Source of the DNA: an uncultured Bacteroidales bacterium
Lineage (GTDB): Bacteria; Bacteroidota; Bacteroidia; Bacteroidales; UBA932
Assembly: GCA_944322585.1 (NCBI GenBank)
Contig: CALUPB010000020.1
Span: 1 to 45,543, forward strand
Reading direction: 5' to 3'
Length of the DNA stretch: 45,543 nucleotides
The notes below the pieces were generated by a model that saw only the letters and a program-made list of their open reading frames with translations, made no database searches and was not told the origin of the DNA. The position numbers were made by a program, and so were the translations under genes. Shown here in pieces: positions 25,940 through 36,500 of this stretch (the first letter of the stretch is position 1; every line of letters begins with the position of its first letter).

Positions 25940-28666
25940 CTATTTCCCAGCCTTGATGCTGGCTTGGGCGGCCGCAAGGCGTGCAATCGGCACTCTGAAC
26001 GGCGAGCAGGACACATAATCGAGTCCTATCCTGTAACAGAATTCTACGGATGCAGGATCTCCGCCATGCTCTCCGCAGATACCGCATTTGAGTCCCGGAC
26101 GGGTCTCGCGTCCCATTTCGACAGCATATTCGATAAGCTTGCCCACACCCTTCTGATCGAGTGTCTGGAACGGGTCGGCATCGAGTATCTTGTTGCCGAG
26201 GTAGTCTCCCATAAAGGTGCCTACGTCGTCACGGGAGAACCCGAATGTCATCTGTGTAAGGTCGTTGGTGCCGAACGAGAAGAATTCGGCAGTCTTCGCC
26301 ATCCTGTCGGCAGTAAGGGCCGCACGAGGAATCTCTATCATCGTTCCGAACTTGTAGTCGATGCTCTGGTTGGTGGTGGCCTCTACCTCAGCCTTGACGC
26401 GGACACAGATTGCATTCTGGAACTTCAACTCCCTCTGGGATACGGTGACAGGAACCATGATTTCCGGCATCGGGTGGAGCCCCTCGGACAGGAGTTCGGC
26501 CGCAGCGGTGAAGATTGCCCTGAACTGGGTTTCGGAAATCATAGGATATGTGATGTGCAGGCGGACTCCGCGGTGTCCCATCATAGGATTGACTTCATGG
26601 AGTGATTCGCCCCTCTTTTCGATATCCTCTTCCGATATGCCGAGCTCGTTGGCGAGTTCCTCACGTTTTGTCTGTGTCTGCGGCACGAATTCATGGAGAG
26701 GCGGATCGAGGAGACGGAATGTCACCGGTTTGCCGTCCATTACCTTCATCGTGCTCTTTACGGAAGCCTTGATATACGGTTCGAGTTCCGCAAGGGCAGC
26801 CCTGCGCTCCTCATCCGTCCTGGAAAGAATCATCTTGCGGAGTTTCGCAAGCGGGGTCTCCGCGTTCTTTCCGTAGAACATGTGCTCTACACGGAAGAGA
26901 CCTATCCCCTCGGCACCGAAATTGAGTGCGCGTTCGGCATCTTCTGGTGTATCGGCGTTGGTGCGTACCCCGAGTCTGCGGTATTTGTCCACGATAGACA
27001 TGAACTTGATGAACAGAGGGTTCTCCGAAGCATCCATCGTGTCGATGCCCGTATTGTAGACCAGTCCCTTTGCCCCGTTGAGGCTGACTGTGTCGCCTTC
27101 CTTGATCGTCACTCCGCTGTCAGTGAACGTAGCGGTCCTGCCTGCAAGGTCGATGTGCAGTGAGTCACATCCTACGATACAGCATTTGCCCCATCCTCTT
27201 GCCACGAGGGCCGCGTGGGAGGTCATTCCTCCGCGCTGGGTGAGGATACCGGCTGCTGCACGCATTCCCTCGACATCTTCAGGAGATGTTTCTTCCCTGA
27301 CAAGGATTGTGGCCACGCCTTTGGCATTTTCCGCCATGGCGGCTTCGGAAGAGAACACTACTTTACCTACAGCACCGCCCGGTGATGCAGGAAGTCCGTG
27401 GGCGACTACTTTTGCCTTCTTTTCCGAAGCAGGGTCGAGTATAGGGTGAAGTATCTCGTCGAGCTGGTTAGGGGCGACCCTCATGACGGCCGTCTTTTCG
27501 TCAATCATCTTTTCGTCGAGCATATCCATGGCCATGGTTAGGGCAGCTATGCCTGTCCTTTTGCCGATACGGCACTGGAGCATCCAGAGCTTGCCGTCCT
27601 GGATAGTGAATTCGATGTCCTGCATGTCCCTGAAATGGTCTTCGAGACGCTTGCGGATGTCATCAAGTTCCCTGTAGACTTCCGGCATCGCCTTTTCAAG
27701 CGACTGCAGATGCTGGTTGTGAGGGTTCTTCGTCGCCTCGTTCAGAGGGTTAGGAGTACGGATACCGGCCACGACATCCTCTCCCTGGGCGTTGATGAGC
27801 CATTCTCCGTAGAATTTGTTCTCTCCCGATGCCGGGTTCCTTGAGAAAGCCACACCGGTAGCCGAGGTCTCTCCCATATTCCCGAATACCATCGACTGTA
27901 CGTTTACCGCTGTCCCCCAGTCATCCGGAATGCCTTCGATCTTTCTGTATGCAATTGCCCTCTTGCCGTTCCATGACTTGAACACTCCTCCGATGGAACC
28001 CCACAGCTGGGCCTCGGCGGAGTCAGGAAATTCCACTCCGAGAACTTCCCTGACCTTGGTCTTGAACTTGTCGCAAAGCTCTTTGAGCTCGTCAGCCGTG
28101 ATGTCGGTATCGGATGTGTATCCTTTCGATTTCTTCAGTTCTTCCATCATTCTGTCGAGCTGCTGGCGTATACCCTGTCCGTCTTCCGGTTCGATGCCTT
28201 CCGCCTTTTCCATCACTACGTCCGAATACATCATGATGAGACGGCGGTATGCGTCGTATACGAAACGCGGGTTGCCTGTCTTCTCGATAAGTCCCGGAAT
28301 GGTAGCCGAACACAGTCCGATGTTCAGGATAGTGTCCATCATCCCAGGCATAGAGCTTCTTGCTCCTGAACGGCAGCTGACGAGAAGCGGGTCTTTGCCG
28401 TCCCCGAATTTCTTGCCCATTATGGCTTCAGTGGCTTTCATCGCTTCGGCTACTTCCGCCTTAAGCTCGTCCGTATAACCTCCTCCGAGCTGGTAGTATT
28501 CTGCACAGCATTCCGTCGTGATTGTGAAGCCTGCAGGTACCGGAATGTTAAGTTTGCACATTTCTGCAAGGTTAGCGCCTTTTCCTCCAAGGAGGTTTCT
28601 CATAGAGCCGTCTCCTTCAGCGGCCTTTCCGCCGAAGCGGTAGACTCTTTTTTTCTTGTCTGCCAT
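25940..28666 (-). CDS. ppdK: Pyruvate, phosphate dikinase
   Basis: Interconverts pyruvate + ATP + phosphate with PEP + AMP + pyrophosphate; in anaerobic Bacteroidales it works mostly towards pyruvate. 908 residues, normal. The N-terminal nucleotide-binding domain opens with LLGGKGANLAEMCKL; the swivelling phospho-His domain has GGMTSHAALVARGWGKCCIVG with the catalytic His; the C-terminal PEP/pyruvate barrel ends in CGICGEHGGDPASVEFC, including the catalytic Cys. Intact. Promoter box at 28712-28719, hairpin terminator at 25846. Confidence 0.97.
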   Translation of the reverse strand: MADKKKRVYRFGGKAAEGDGSMRNLLGGKGANLAEMCKLNIPVPAGFTITTECCAEYYQLGGGYTDELKAEVAEAMKATEAIMGKKFGDGKDPLLVSCRSGARSSMPGMMDTILNIGLCSATIPGLIEKTGNPRFVYDAYRRLIMMYSDVVMEKAEGIEPEDGQGIRQQLDRMMEELKKSKGYTSDTDITADELKELCDKFKTKVREVLGVEFPDSAEAQLWGSIGGVFKSWNGKRAIAYRKIEGIPDDWGTAVNVQSMVFGNMGETSATGVAFSRNPASGENKFYGEWLINAQGEDVVAGIRTPNPLNEATKNPHNQHLQSLEKAMPEVYRELDDIRKRLEDHFRDMQDIEFTIQDGKLWMLQCRIGKRTGIAALTMAMDMLDEKMIDEKTAVMRVAPNQLDEILHPILDPASEKKAKVVAHGLPASPGGAVGKVVFSSEAAMAENAKGVATILVREETSPEDVEGMRAAAGILTQRGGMTSHAALVARGWGKCCIVGCDSLHIDLAGRTATFTDSGVTIKEGDTVSLNGAKGLVYNTGIDTMDASENPLFIKFMSIVDKYRRLGVRTNADTPEDAERALNFGAEGIGLFRVEHMFYGKNAETPLAKLRKMILSRTDEERRAALAELEPYIKASVKSTMKVMDGKPVTFRLLDPPLHEFVPQTQTKREELANELGISEEDIEKRGESLHEVNPMMGHRGVRLHITYPMISETQFRAIFTAAAELLSEGLHPMPEIMVPVTVSQRELKFQNAICVRVKAEVEATTNQSIDYKFGTMIEIPRAALTADRMAKTAEFFSFGTNDLTQMTFGFSRDDVGTFMGDYLGNKILDADPFQTLDQKGVGKLIEYAVEMGRETRPGLKCGICGEHGGDPASVEFCYRIGLDYVSCSPFRVPIARLAAAQASIKAGK

Positions 28667-28711
28667 TTCAGTTATGTTTTTTAAAAGTTTAGTTTAAAGT
28701 CAAATTGTGCG

Positions 28712-28719
28712 CAAAAATA
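28712..28719 (-). promoter_or_regulatory. Promoter -7 box for ppdK
   Basis: TATTTTTG on the minus strand fits TAnnTTTG, 46 bp before the start. No distinct -33 box. The 138-bp gap to phoH holds nothing else obvious. Confidence 0.45.
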
Positions 28720-28804
28720 ATAAAAATCTTTGATTTATATCTTATTCCGCTGCGGGTGTGCTGAAAAACGGTGTTCCCGGGGCCGGTTGGCCATAGTTCC
28801 GGCA

Positions 28805-30232
28805 TTACAGCAGCCTGCTGGCCAGATCCGACAGTTCGCTTCTTTCCCCCTTGCGGAGATTGATGTGTTCGAACAACGGCTGTCCGGCCATTTTCTCTCC
28901 GAGATGTGCCAGACCGTTGGACCACATGTCAAGATAAGGCTGGTCGATCTGGAACAGGTCTCCCGTGAATACCATCTTCGTCCCTTCCCCGGCCCTGGTG
29001 ATGATGGTCTTTATCTCGTGTGGGGTCAGATTCTGGGCTTCGTCTATGATGAAATAGACGTTCCCGAGGCTGCGACCCCTGATGTAGGCCAAAGGAGTGA
29101 TGAGCAGTTTCTCCTCCTTCAGCATGGCATCTATCCTCGTCGCCTGCCTGCTCCCTTGCCTGCATGCGCTGCGGATCACGTTGAGATTGTCTAACAGAGG
29201 CTGGATAAACGGCCCCATCTTGATCTTCTCGTCGCCCGGAAGGAAGCCGATGTCCTGGTTGCCGAGTATGACGGTCGGACGCGAGAGTATGATCTGTTCA
29301 TAATCCTTCTCCTGCTCGAGGGCCGATGCCAGGGCAATGAGGGTCTTTCCCGTACCTGCTCCTCCCGTAAGCGAGACAAGCCTGATATCCTTGTTGAGGC
29401 AGGCGTCCATGGCGAATTTCTGCTCTTCGTTGCGTGGGGATATGCCGTATGCGTACTGCTTTTTCACCAATACGATACGGTCGGTACGGCTGTCGTATCT
29501 GGCGCAGCTTGAGGCCTCATGACCGTTCTCTCCCCACCGGAAACAGTACAGCTGGTTGGGTGCCGGTCTGTCCTCTCTTCCGTCAGTCCTGTCTGACTGC
29601 TGTCCCGCATGTTTGCCATATGCCAGATCTTCCGGGGAAAGCCATCCTCGCCCGTATGTGAGTTCCTGACATTTGGCCGGATCGAAATTCTCCTTGACTA
29701 TGACTTCGTTCCGGGTATATTCCACCCTCTGTTCGTCTATCTTGTCCGTCAGGTAGTCCTGTGCCTCCATCCCGACAGCCTTGGCTTTCATCCTGAGGTT
29801 GATGTCCTTGGTCACGAGGGCTGTGAAACGTTCCGGATTGTTGTCCCTGACCCACATGGCGGTCGCCAGGATTCTGTGATCCTGGGTGTCGTCCTGGAAC
29901 AGATTGCGCAGTTCGTGGGGGAACGGATGGTTGAGCTCCACCTTTATGTTTCCCCTGTCCTTTCCTATTGGGACACCGTGTTCCCCGAACATCCTGTTCC
30001 CGGTGAGCCTGTCCAGTTCGCGCATGAAGTTCCTGGCGTTGAAACTCAGCGCATCGTTGCCTTTCTTGAACTTGTCGAGCTCCTCTATCACGGCGGAAGG
30101 TATGACTATGTCATTTTCCTGGAAATGCCGTATGCATTTGAAGTCGTGCAGGATAATGTTTGTGTCAAGCACGAATATCTTCGGCTTTTTCGATCCCGGG
30201 CCCTTGTCCGGCACATTTGCATATCGAGTCAT
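28805..30232 (-). CDS. phoH: PIN-PhoH (PhoH2-type) ATPase/ribonuclease
   Basis: 475 residues with a PIN nuclease domain (KIFVLDTNIILHD near residue 20, later acids in IPSAVIEELDKFKKG and VTKDINLRMKAKA) joined to a PhoH ATPase (Walker A GGAGTGKTLIALAS near residue 290, Walker B NVYFIIDEAQNLTP, arginine-containing VFTGDLFQIDQPYL). This two-domain form acts on RNA in characterised PhoH2 proteins. Gene 64 bp after the AIR-synthase-like gene on the same strand; they may share a transcript. All motif residues are present. Confidence 0.92.
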   Translation of the reverse strand: MTRYANVPDKGPGSKKPKIFVLDTNIILHDFKCIRHFQENDIVIPSAVIEELDKFKKGNDALSFNARNFMRELDRLTGNRMFGEHGVPIGKDRGNIKVELNHPFPHELRNLFQDDTQDHRILATAMWVRDNNPERFTALVTKDINLRMKAKAVGMEAQDYLTDKIDEQRVEYTRNEVIVKENFDPAKCQELTYGRGWLSPEDLAYGKHAGQQSDRTDGREDRPAPNQLYCFRWGENGHEASSCARYDSRTDRIVLVKKQYAYGISPRNEEQKFAMDACLNKDIRLVSLTGGAGTGKTLIALASALEQEKDYEQIILSRPTVILGNQDIGFLPGDEKIKMGPFIQPLLDNLNVIRSACRQGSRQATRIDAMLKEEKLLITPLAYIRGRSLGNVYFIIDEAQNLTPHEIKTIITRAGEGTKMVFTGDLFQIDQPYLDMWSNGLAHLGEKMAGQPLFEHINLRKGERSELSDLASRLL

Positions 30233-30296
30233 TTTATGCGGTTTTATCGTCAGTCCGACGGATTTTTGTCTCTAAATGTCTGCCTCTTCCTGCGGC

Positions 30297-31781
30297 TCAG
30301 TCTTCTCCTTCCGAAGACTGTCCGTCCATCAGCGCCGCAAGGATTGCCGACAGTCCTGTCCTGTCCGCTGAGGATAGCCTGATGCGGGGGGAATCGGATG
30401 CTGCGGGATGCCCTATCGGATAATAGGCTATGTCCTGCAGCAGGAACTGGGCGTCTACATAGTCGTAGTCGCTGTCCCTGATCTGTATTACGACTCCCGG
30501 AATTTCAGAGAAAAGTATCCTTATGGCATCCGTCTCGATGTATGCCTGTTCTATTCCGCTGATATCCAAATCTATGGAGGTGTAGCATCCGGCACTCCCG
30601 GCATATCCGTACAATCCTGTCATTCTGGCGACCGCGGTCATGAGTCCGCCGCGTCCGGCTGTGGCTCCAGCCATGACTATCCCGTCCTCCACAAGTTCCC
30701 GTACGACTTCGAAACAGTCGATGAAATAGTCGGGATCCATGATTCCCGGACCGTTGCCGTTCCCGTTGCCGAGTATGTCCGACAGCAGGGAGCCTCCGAG
30801 CCGGTGGGAACACGTGTCGAACGGGATGTAAATCAGCCAGCTGCTTTCAGAGGTGAGTGTGTCGGTTTCTTTATGTCTGTCTGGATCGTGCGTCTTGCCG
30901 CACTCTGCCTGTCTGTCCGGTGCCTGGACTCTGCCGTGTTCCGTCTGCCTGTCGCAGGGATTGTCTCCAGTCCCGCCCTGAATACCATATATTATACGTT
31001 CCGGACATTTTCTGGTGTTCCATATCCACACTTTTTCTTCCGGCTCTTCAGTCGTTCCCGTAAGTCCGTCATCCGAAAACTGCCGTATGACATCATCAGG
31101 GGACAGTCCTGCAATGTCATCACCTGGCAAGTCGGGCCTGTCATCAGTGAAAACGGTGCCGGGCATGGCATATTCGTCCATGTCATTGAACGGCAGCCAG
31201 TCCTTTACTCCGGCTACTTTAAAGGATACCTCATGTCTGTCTGGAGTTTCCCGGATTTCCATGCCGGTGAGCTTGACGCCAAGGTCATACATGTATCCCG
31301 AGGCTGCCTCGATGGAGGTGTGGAAAGCCGCCATGTTCCCGACAGGGCCGGTATCCCATTGCCAGCAGGCATTCAGGTCAATGTTGTTCAGACTGAAATG
31401 CCCCTCTTTCCAGAGAGCCTCCAGAATGCTCTCGGCAAGTGTGATGCGGGTGGTGGAAAACGGATGTCCGATGTTGATAATGCCGGAATGGGAACCTCCT
31501 GCCGGCAGTGAGCGCAACAGTTCCGTCAGATATTCTCCGGCCCGGTTCCGGTCATACTGGAAATCTTCCGGCATACGGTCGGACGTCTCGTCTATTATCG
31601 GTTCATGTTGTTTTTCGGCTGGCAGGGAGTTGGCTCTGCCGGTCCTCCCGCACCATTTTCCCAGAAATTCATCCCATATCGGGGCAGGCATACATTCCTT
31701 GAGCATATCGGCAGGGGTAGATTCTTTCGACGTCCCGTCAATGATATACTCCGAAAACAATATGTCGCTCTTTTCAGCCAT
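30297..31781 (-). CDS. AIR-synthase-like protein (C-terminal PurL/PurM relative)
   Basis: 494 residues. The first 100 or so are not recognised. WDTGPVGNMAAFHTSIEAAS and later PFDTCSHRLGGSLLSDILGN, GATAGRGGLMTAVARM and ETDAIRILFSEIPGVVIQI correspond in order to the ATP-binding and AIR-synthase C-terminal segments of PurL/PurM. It is too short to be PurL and lacks its glutaminase. Residues about 267-309 (30855-30985) are a hydrophilic low-complexity insert (DRQ/HE repeats). ATG 31781 (MAEKSDIL) fits an excellent promoter (TTTG-N20-TATCTTTA, 31799-31830) that leaves a short leader; the frame upstream is antisense of folC. Substrate unknown; Bacteroidales often carry such a PurL-like paralogue. 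Confidence 0.6.
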   Translation of the reverse strand: MAEKSDILFSEYIIDGTSKESTPADMLKECMPAPIWDEFLGKWCGRTGRANSLPAEKQHEPIIDETSDRMPEDFQYDRNRAGEYLTELLRSLPAGGSHSGIINIGHPFSTTRITLAESILEALWKEGHFSLNNIDLNACWQWDTGPVGNMAAFHTSIEAASGYMYDLGVKLTGMEIRETPDRHEVSFKVAGVKDWLPFNDMDEYAMPGTVFTDDRPDLPGDDIAGLSPDDVIRQFSDDGLTGTTEEPEEKVWIWNTRKCPERIIYGIQGGTGDNPCDRQTEHGRVQAPDRQAECGKTHDPDRHKETDTLTSESSWLIYIPFDTCSHRLGGSLLSDILGNGNGNGPGIMDPDYFIDCFEVVRELVEDGIVMAGATAGRGGLMTAVARMTGLYGYAGSAGCYTSIDLDISGIEQAYIETDAIRILFSEIPGVVIQIRDSDYDYVDAQFLLQDIAYYPIGHPAASDSPRIRLSSADRTGLSAILAALMDGQSSEGED

Positions 31782-31798
31782 TCCCGCAAATATCTCCG

Positions 31799-31830
31799 TA
31801 AAGATAGGAAAAATCGCGTCCCTTTTCAAA
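31799..31830 (-). promoter_or_regulatory. Promoter for the AIR-synthase-like gene
   Basis: On the minus strand TTTG (31830-31827), a 20-bp spacer and TATCTTTA (31806-31799), one base from the -7 consensus. It lies about 18 bp ahead of ATG 31781. Confidence 0.55.
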
Positions 31831-31840
31831 TTGTTATTCT

Positions 31841-31848
31841 TATTTTTG
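31841..31848 (+). promoter_or_regulatory. Possible promoter -7 box for folC
   Basis: TATTTTTG fits TAnnTTTG and would give a leader of about 115 bases before folC. It is back to back with the minus-strand promoter at 31799-31830. Confidence 0.4.
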
Positions 31849-31969
31849 CAACTGTATACCATAATCCGTGCGGCGGGAAGAGGTTCCGCAAGCCGCACAG
31901 ACCCGCGGATATCGGTACAATCATGGATTTGCGGGACTCGGGCTGTTGTTATGATGATGTCAATGCAGA

Positions 31970-33586
31970 ATGGAAGAATATTCGGACGAAAAATATGACA
32001 GGATGCTGGAAGGGCTGTTCCGCCGGTTCCCCTCTTTCCAGAATGTCGGAGCGGGGGCCTACAAGCCGGGGTTGGGTCATATGCTGGTCTTCGACCAGCT
32101 GGCCGGGCATCCGCACAGGAAATACAGGACGATACATGTGGCAGGGACCAACGGAAAAGGGTCTGTTTCGAACATGCTGACGGCAGTCTGTGCGGCGGCC
32201 GGAATGAAGGCGGGACTGTATACATCTCCTCATATACTTGATTTCAGGGAGCGTATCAGGCTGGTCGACGGGCGGTCTGTACTTCATGAAGACCGCATGA
32301 TCGGTAGAGCGGAATATATATCGAAGGAAGATGTATGGGAATTCGTGCAGCAGTGGGGAGAAACCTTTGACCATCTGGATCTTTCTTTTTTCGAGATTAC
32401 GACAATGATGGCGTTCCGGTGGTTTGCCTTGCAGGATGTCGATGTGGCCATAATCGAGACAGGGCTCGGGGGCAGGCTCGACAGCACGAATATCATAACT
32501 CCGGAATTGAGTGTCATCACCAACATTGGTCTGGACCATTGCGACATGCTCGGGAACACCCTTGCCGAGATTGCGTTCGAGAAAGCCGGTATCATCAAGC
32601 CCGGAATTCCCGTAGTGGTGGGGGAGAGCAGTCCCGAAACAGATGCCGTATTCGAACGAAAAGTGCTTTATACCAACCTGTCCGAGCCGGATTTCATGGG
32701 TGACAGAGGCAGGATAATGCAGCTGATGACTTTTGCTGACAAGACGGAGCCGACCCTGTGGCAGGACAGGGAACGTATTCTCGGGAATATGGATCTGCAG
32801 GGGAAGTATCAGGAGAAAAACCTCAGGACTGTCCTTGCGGCGTGCGACGTGCTTTCCGGAAAGGGAGTCCTTCCAGGAAACGGAACCGGATTCCGGGACG
32901 GACTGAGTGTCGATGACGAGGTTACGGAGAGCCGGAACCCGGAGGTTGCCAGGGCGGCTGACAGTAACAGGGATCAGTGCCGGACAATACGGCATGACAG
33001 TCAGAAAATATGGAAATATAAACTGGAATGGGCAATAGAACACACGGCTTCGATCATGGATTTCCACGGACGGTGGGAAAAGCTGTCGGATGAACCGTTC
33101 GTCATATGCGATATAGGTCATAATTCCCATGGCCTGAAATATAATTTCGCACAGCTTGAAGATATGATGAAGTCCGGCCGTTTCGACCGTCTTACTGTAA
33201 TATACGGAGCCATGGCGGACAAGGATGTGGACGAAATCATGCGTATGCTGCCATCCTGTGCGGAAATGGTTTTCGTTACGGCCCCTGGCAGAAGAGCCAT
33301 GCCGGCCGGAGAGATAATGCGGAAATATCTTGATGCAGGAGGACGGCAGGAGAATGCCGTCTGTGCGGAAGACATGTGCTCTGCGCTGGAAATGGCAGGA
33401 GCCTTGCCGGGAGGTTTATGCGGGAGTGAAGCCCTTGGGGGTACGGAAACGGTTGCGGGCGGCAGCAGAGCGACAGTCTCTGGTACCGGCAATGCACGGC
33501 ATTTGGTATATATCGGCGGCAGCACTTATGTAGTGGCGGAAGTTGTGCCGATGTATAATGTTCTGTTTAAAACTGTACGGGTATGA
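31970..33586 (+). CDS. folC: Bifunctional folylpolyglutamate/dihydrofolate synthase
   Basis: Adds glutamate to dihydropteroate and folates (Mur-ligase fold). Motifs: IHVAGTNGKGSVSNML (ATP loop, about residue 56-71), YTSPHILDFRERI, DVAIIETGLGGRLDSTN, GLDHCDMLG, and FVICDIGHNSHG in the C-terminal domain. 538 residues is about 100 above usual: two hydrophilic stretches, at about 294-340 (32850-32995) and 479-506 (33405-33490), look like insertions outside the catalytic core. The last four bases overlap the next start (ATGA at 33583-33586). Together with glyA the window holds two one-carbon/folate genes. Confidence 0.92.
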   Translation: MEEYSDEKYDRMLEGLFRRFPSFQNVGAGAYKPGLGHMLVFDQLAGHPHRKYRTIHVAGTNGKGSVSNMLTAVCAAAGMKAGLYTSPHILDFRERIRLVDGRSVLHEDRMIGRAEYISKEDVWEFVQQWGETFDHLDLSFFEITTMMAFRWFALQDVDVAIIETGLGGRLDSTNIITPELSVITNIGLDHCDMLGNTLAEIAFEKAGIIKPGIPVVVGESSPETDAVFERKVLYTNLSEPDFMGDRGRIMQLMTFADKTEPTLWQDRERILGNMDLQGKYQEKNLRTVLAACDVLSGKGVLPGNGTGFRDGLSVDDEVTESRNPEVARAADSNRDQCRTIRHDSQKIWKYKLEWAIEHTASIMDFHGRWEKLSDEPFVICDIGHNSHGLKYNFAQLEDMMKSGRFDRLTVIYGAMADKDVDEIMRMLPSCAEMVFVTAPGRRAMPAGEIMRKYLDAGGRQENAVCAEDMCSALEMAGALPGGLCGSEALGGTETVAGGSRATVSGTGNARHLVYIGGSTYVVAEVVPMYNVLFKTVRV

Positions 33587-36500
33587 GAATCAGATCAGGA
33601 TTTTTCCCGATGCTGGCCGGTTTCTGTGCGGCTGCGTCGGTTATGGTGGCGGCATTCCTGTTGCCCGGAAATTCGGATGCGGCGTCAATCGGAAGGGAAA
33701 AGGATATGAAGACAGATGAAGACGGCCATGTCCTTGTGGACCTGTGGCAGCAATACTCCAAAGCCCGTTCGGACGACAGACCTCTGAAAGAGGCTTCCGT
33801 GCTGGATGGGATAATGAAGGAATCACTGAAAAGAGGCCTTGCATGGGATTTCTACGATTCCGCATACAAGTGGCATCAGGCTGTCACATCGCGCAACTGG
33901 AAACTGAGGGACAGCACCTTGTCCAGGATAGGGAAAGATGCTGTCGCCCTTGACAATCCGGTGGTGACATACAGCCTTGTCCATGCCCGTCTCATTGATC
34001 AGGAGATAGATATGGAATGGTTCAGGACCAATGTGCTGGAGAGGGCTGCACTCCTGAAGCAGAATTGCAGCAGAGCGTTTTACGGAAAGGATTCCTGCCT
34101 GTCTTCGTCCCCGGAATATGCACCTTTCATTACTCCGCTCATTTCGAATGACTATGAATATCTGCTCTGGTCCGTATCGCGTATACCATCCTATTTATGG
34201 TCCGATTCTTCGGATGATGTGAGAGAGGCTGCGGAGAACAGGCTGAAAGATTACATAGGTGACAGTTATCCGTGCGGAGCCTATCTCGAATATCTTGATG
34301 TCCTGGATGCACATGGAGGAAATTCCTCCATTATTATGGATCCCGGGAGAGAATCTCTTTCCGTCCCGGAAGCGGCAGGAGATCAGAACGGTCCTGAAAT
34401 CGACAGGGCGTCTATGGATGCGCGGAAATCAGCCCTGGAGGAGTTTGCAGGGAAATATGAGGGGAAGGCCATAGCCCTGTATGCCTGCCAGCGTCTTCTG
34501 CTCGACAGGAAGGAGATTTTGGATGCCGGACTGGCCGGAATAGGCGGCGTATCTGTGCCTGAGGCCTCCGACTATGAGGCATTGAGGCGGTCCTGTGCTG
34601 ATTTCGAGAAATCGAGGAAGTCATTCAAAGGAAGCGAAAAGGACATAGCTGACTGCCTTACGTCAATAGAGAACCTTGTGAAAAACCTTGATGGCCGCAG
34701 TGTCGGTCTGCGAACTTCAGGATATACTGTGGAAGCGGTCTTTAAAAATATCGCTGAGGCGGCTCTTGAGCTTAGGGAGGGCAATGATACAGGGAAAGTC
34801 GTCCATAGTGCCGTGCTGTCGAATGCCGATAACCGGTATTATCTTCCTGATACCGTGGAGTACCGGCTCCCGGCAATACCGGACGGGGACTATGTGCTCG
34901 TCTGCCGTTATGGCAAGGAAAAGTCGCTGCTTTCATATCCTGTGTTTTCGTTGTCCTTGGCCGGCAGGTCGGTACGGGATTTTGGCTATGGGATATATGC
35001 AGGATGGGAAAAGAGCGGAAGACCGGTGGACAGGGCGGATATCGAGATCCTTTCCAAAGGCAAGGTCGTGAGGACAGTAAAAGATTTCGTATTCGACGGT
35101 TTTACTCCTGTCCAGGATATTATGGATGAAGTGGCGTCGGAGCATGACGGTACGTTGCAGGTGAGATGCCGGCTGACAGATGAGAACGGGTTCCGGAGGT
35201 GTTCCAGACCCCTGTTCCTTTATGAGAATGAAATCATTGCCCCTCTTTCAGAAACTGGAAACGACAGCAGGCCGCAGGACGGGAAAAGTCTGGATGCAAG
35301 GATATTCAAGGACAGGGCAGCTTTCAATCCCGGAGACTCCGTACAGTTCAAGGTAGTGTTGTTTTCCCGTACCGTGAGCGGTGGCTGTGCCGTGGAGCCG
35401 GGCGTGGAAATGGATGCGGTGCTGTCCGACCCGGACGGCAAGACGGTCGGGAAAATCTCATTGAAGACCAATGAATTCGGTTCTGCCGCCGGGTCGTTCG
35501 ATCTTGACAGGGGGTTGAAGGGCGGTACCTATTATATATATGTCAGTCCGGCGGGTGAGGAGACACATCTTGCGGGCTCAGCCCTGACAGTGGATGAATT
35601 TGTCCTTCCGACATATACCATGGAATTCACGGGAGGGAAGGCTGTCCGGTTTTCAGGTGACACCGTCGTTGTACAAGGGAAACTTTCCGGTTATTCCGGC
35701 CATCCCGTGTCGGGGGCGCGTATAGTCTATGATGTCGAAGCATACGTTTCGGGAGTAGGCCGGCTTCATGGGGAAACGCAGGCCGGCGATGACGGTACAT
35801 TCGAAATCGGTTTCATCGCAGGTACTCCGTCATCCGACAGCGGGATGACATACTGGTATTATCCGACAGTCAGGGTGACGGATCTGACCGGGGAAACATA
35901 CGAATGGTCAGCGGCACCGGTGCGTGTCAATCCTGAAATGCAGATATATGCGGGCCTGCTGAACGGGGCGGAAGGGAATGTGGATATGCTGCCGGAGGCT
36001 GTCCTGGGAGAAAAGGCGGGCGGTTTGTCGGTGGATGGCAATGTGGAGCTGATGTCGTGCGATACGGTTATGGTCAGGTTCGACATACCGTCGGACATGC
36101 CTGAATGTCCGGTGGAATATGAAGTCACCCGTGGCGGACAGACTGTCCTGTCCGGAACCGGCCGTACCGGGTCGGAAATATTGATTGACCTTTCGGGCCA
36201 GCCTTCGGGGATTTATCGTGTCCGGGCCGGTGCTGCATATGTCTGTCATGACGGCAGGTCGCTCAGCGATGAGGATGACCTGTATCTTCTCAAGACATCC
36301 TTGTCGGATACGGTCATGGACTGGGGCGTGGAGAACTTTTTCAGGAAGATCGGGGACGGAAGCGTTTCTGTACTTGCAGGAGTAGGTGACGGAGAACAAT
36401 GGTATGTGGTCGAGGTCTATGATGCGGCAGGGAGGCTGCTGAAGGCAGAGTCGGTCCATATGGCAGGACAGCCGGGCAAGGAAGGTTCAGTGAGGATGAT

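Noticed and set aside
30408-31998. Long plus-strand frames across the AIR-synthase-like gene (367 and 327 codons)
   Set aside because: The minus-strand frame has PurL motifs and a good promoter; the plus frames have neither.
31949-33130. 393-codon minus-strand frame in folC
   Set aside because: Antisense of a clear FolC.
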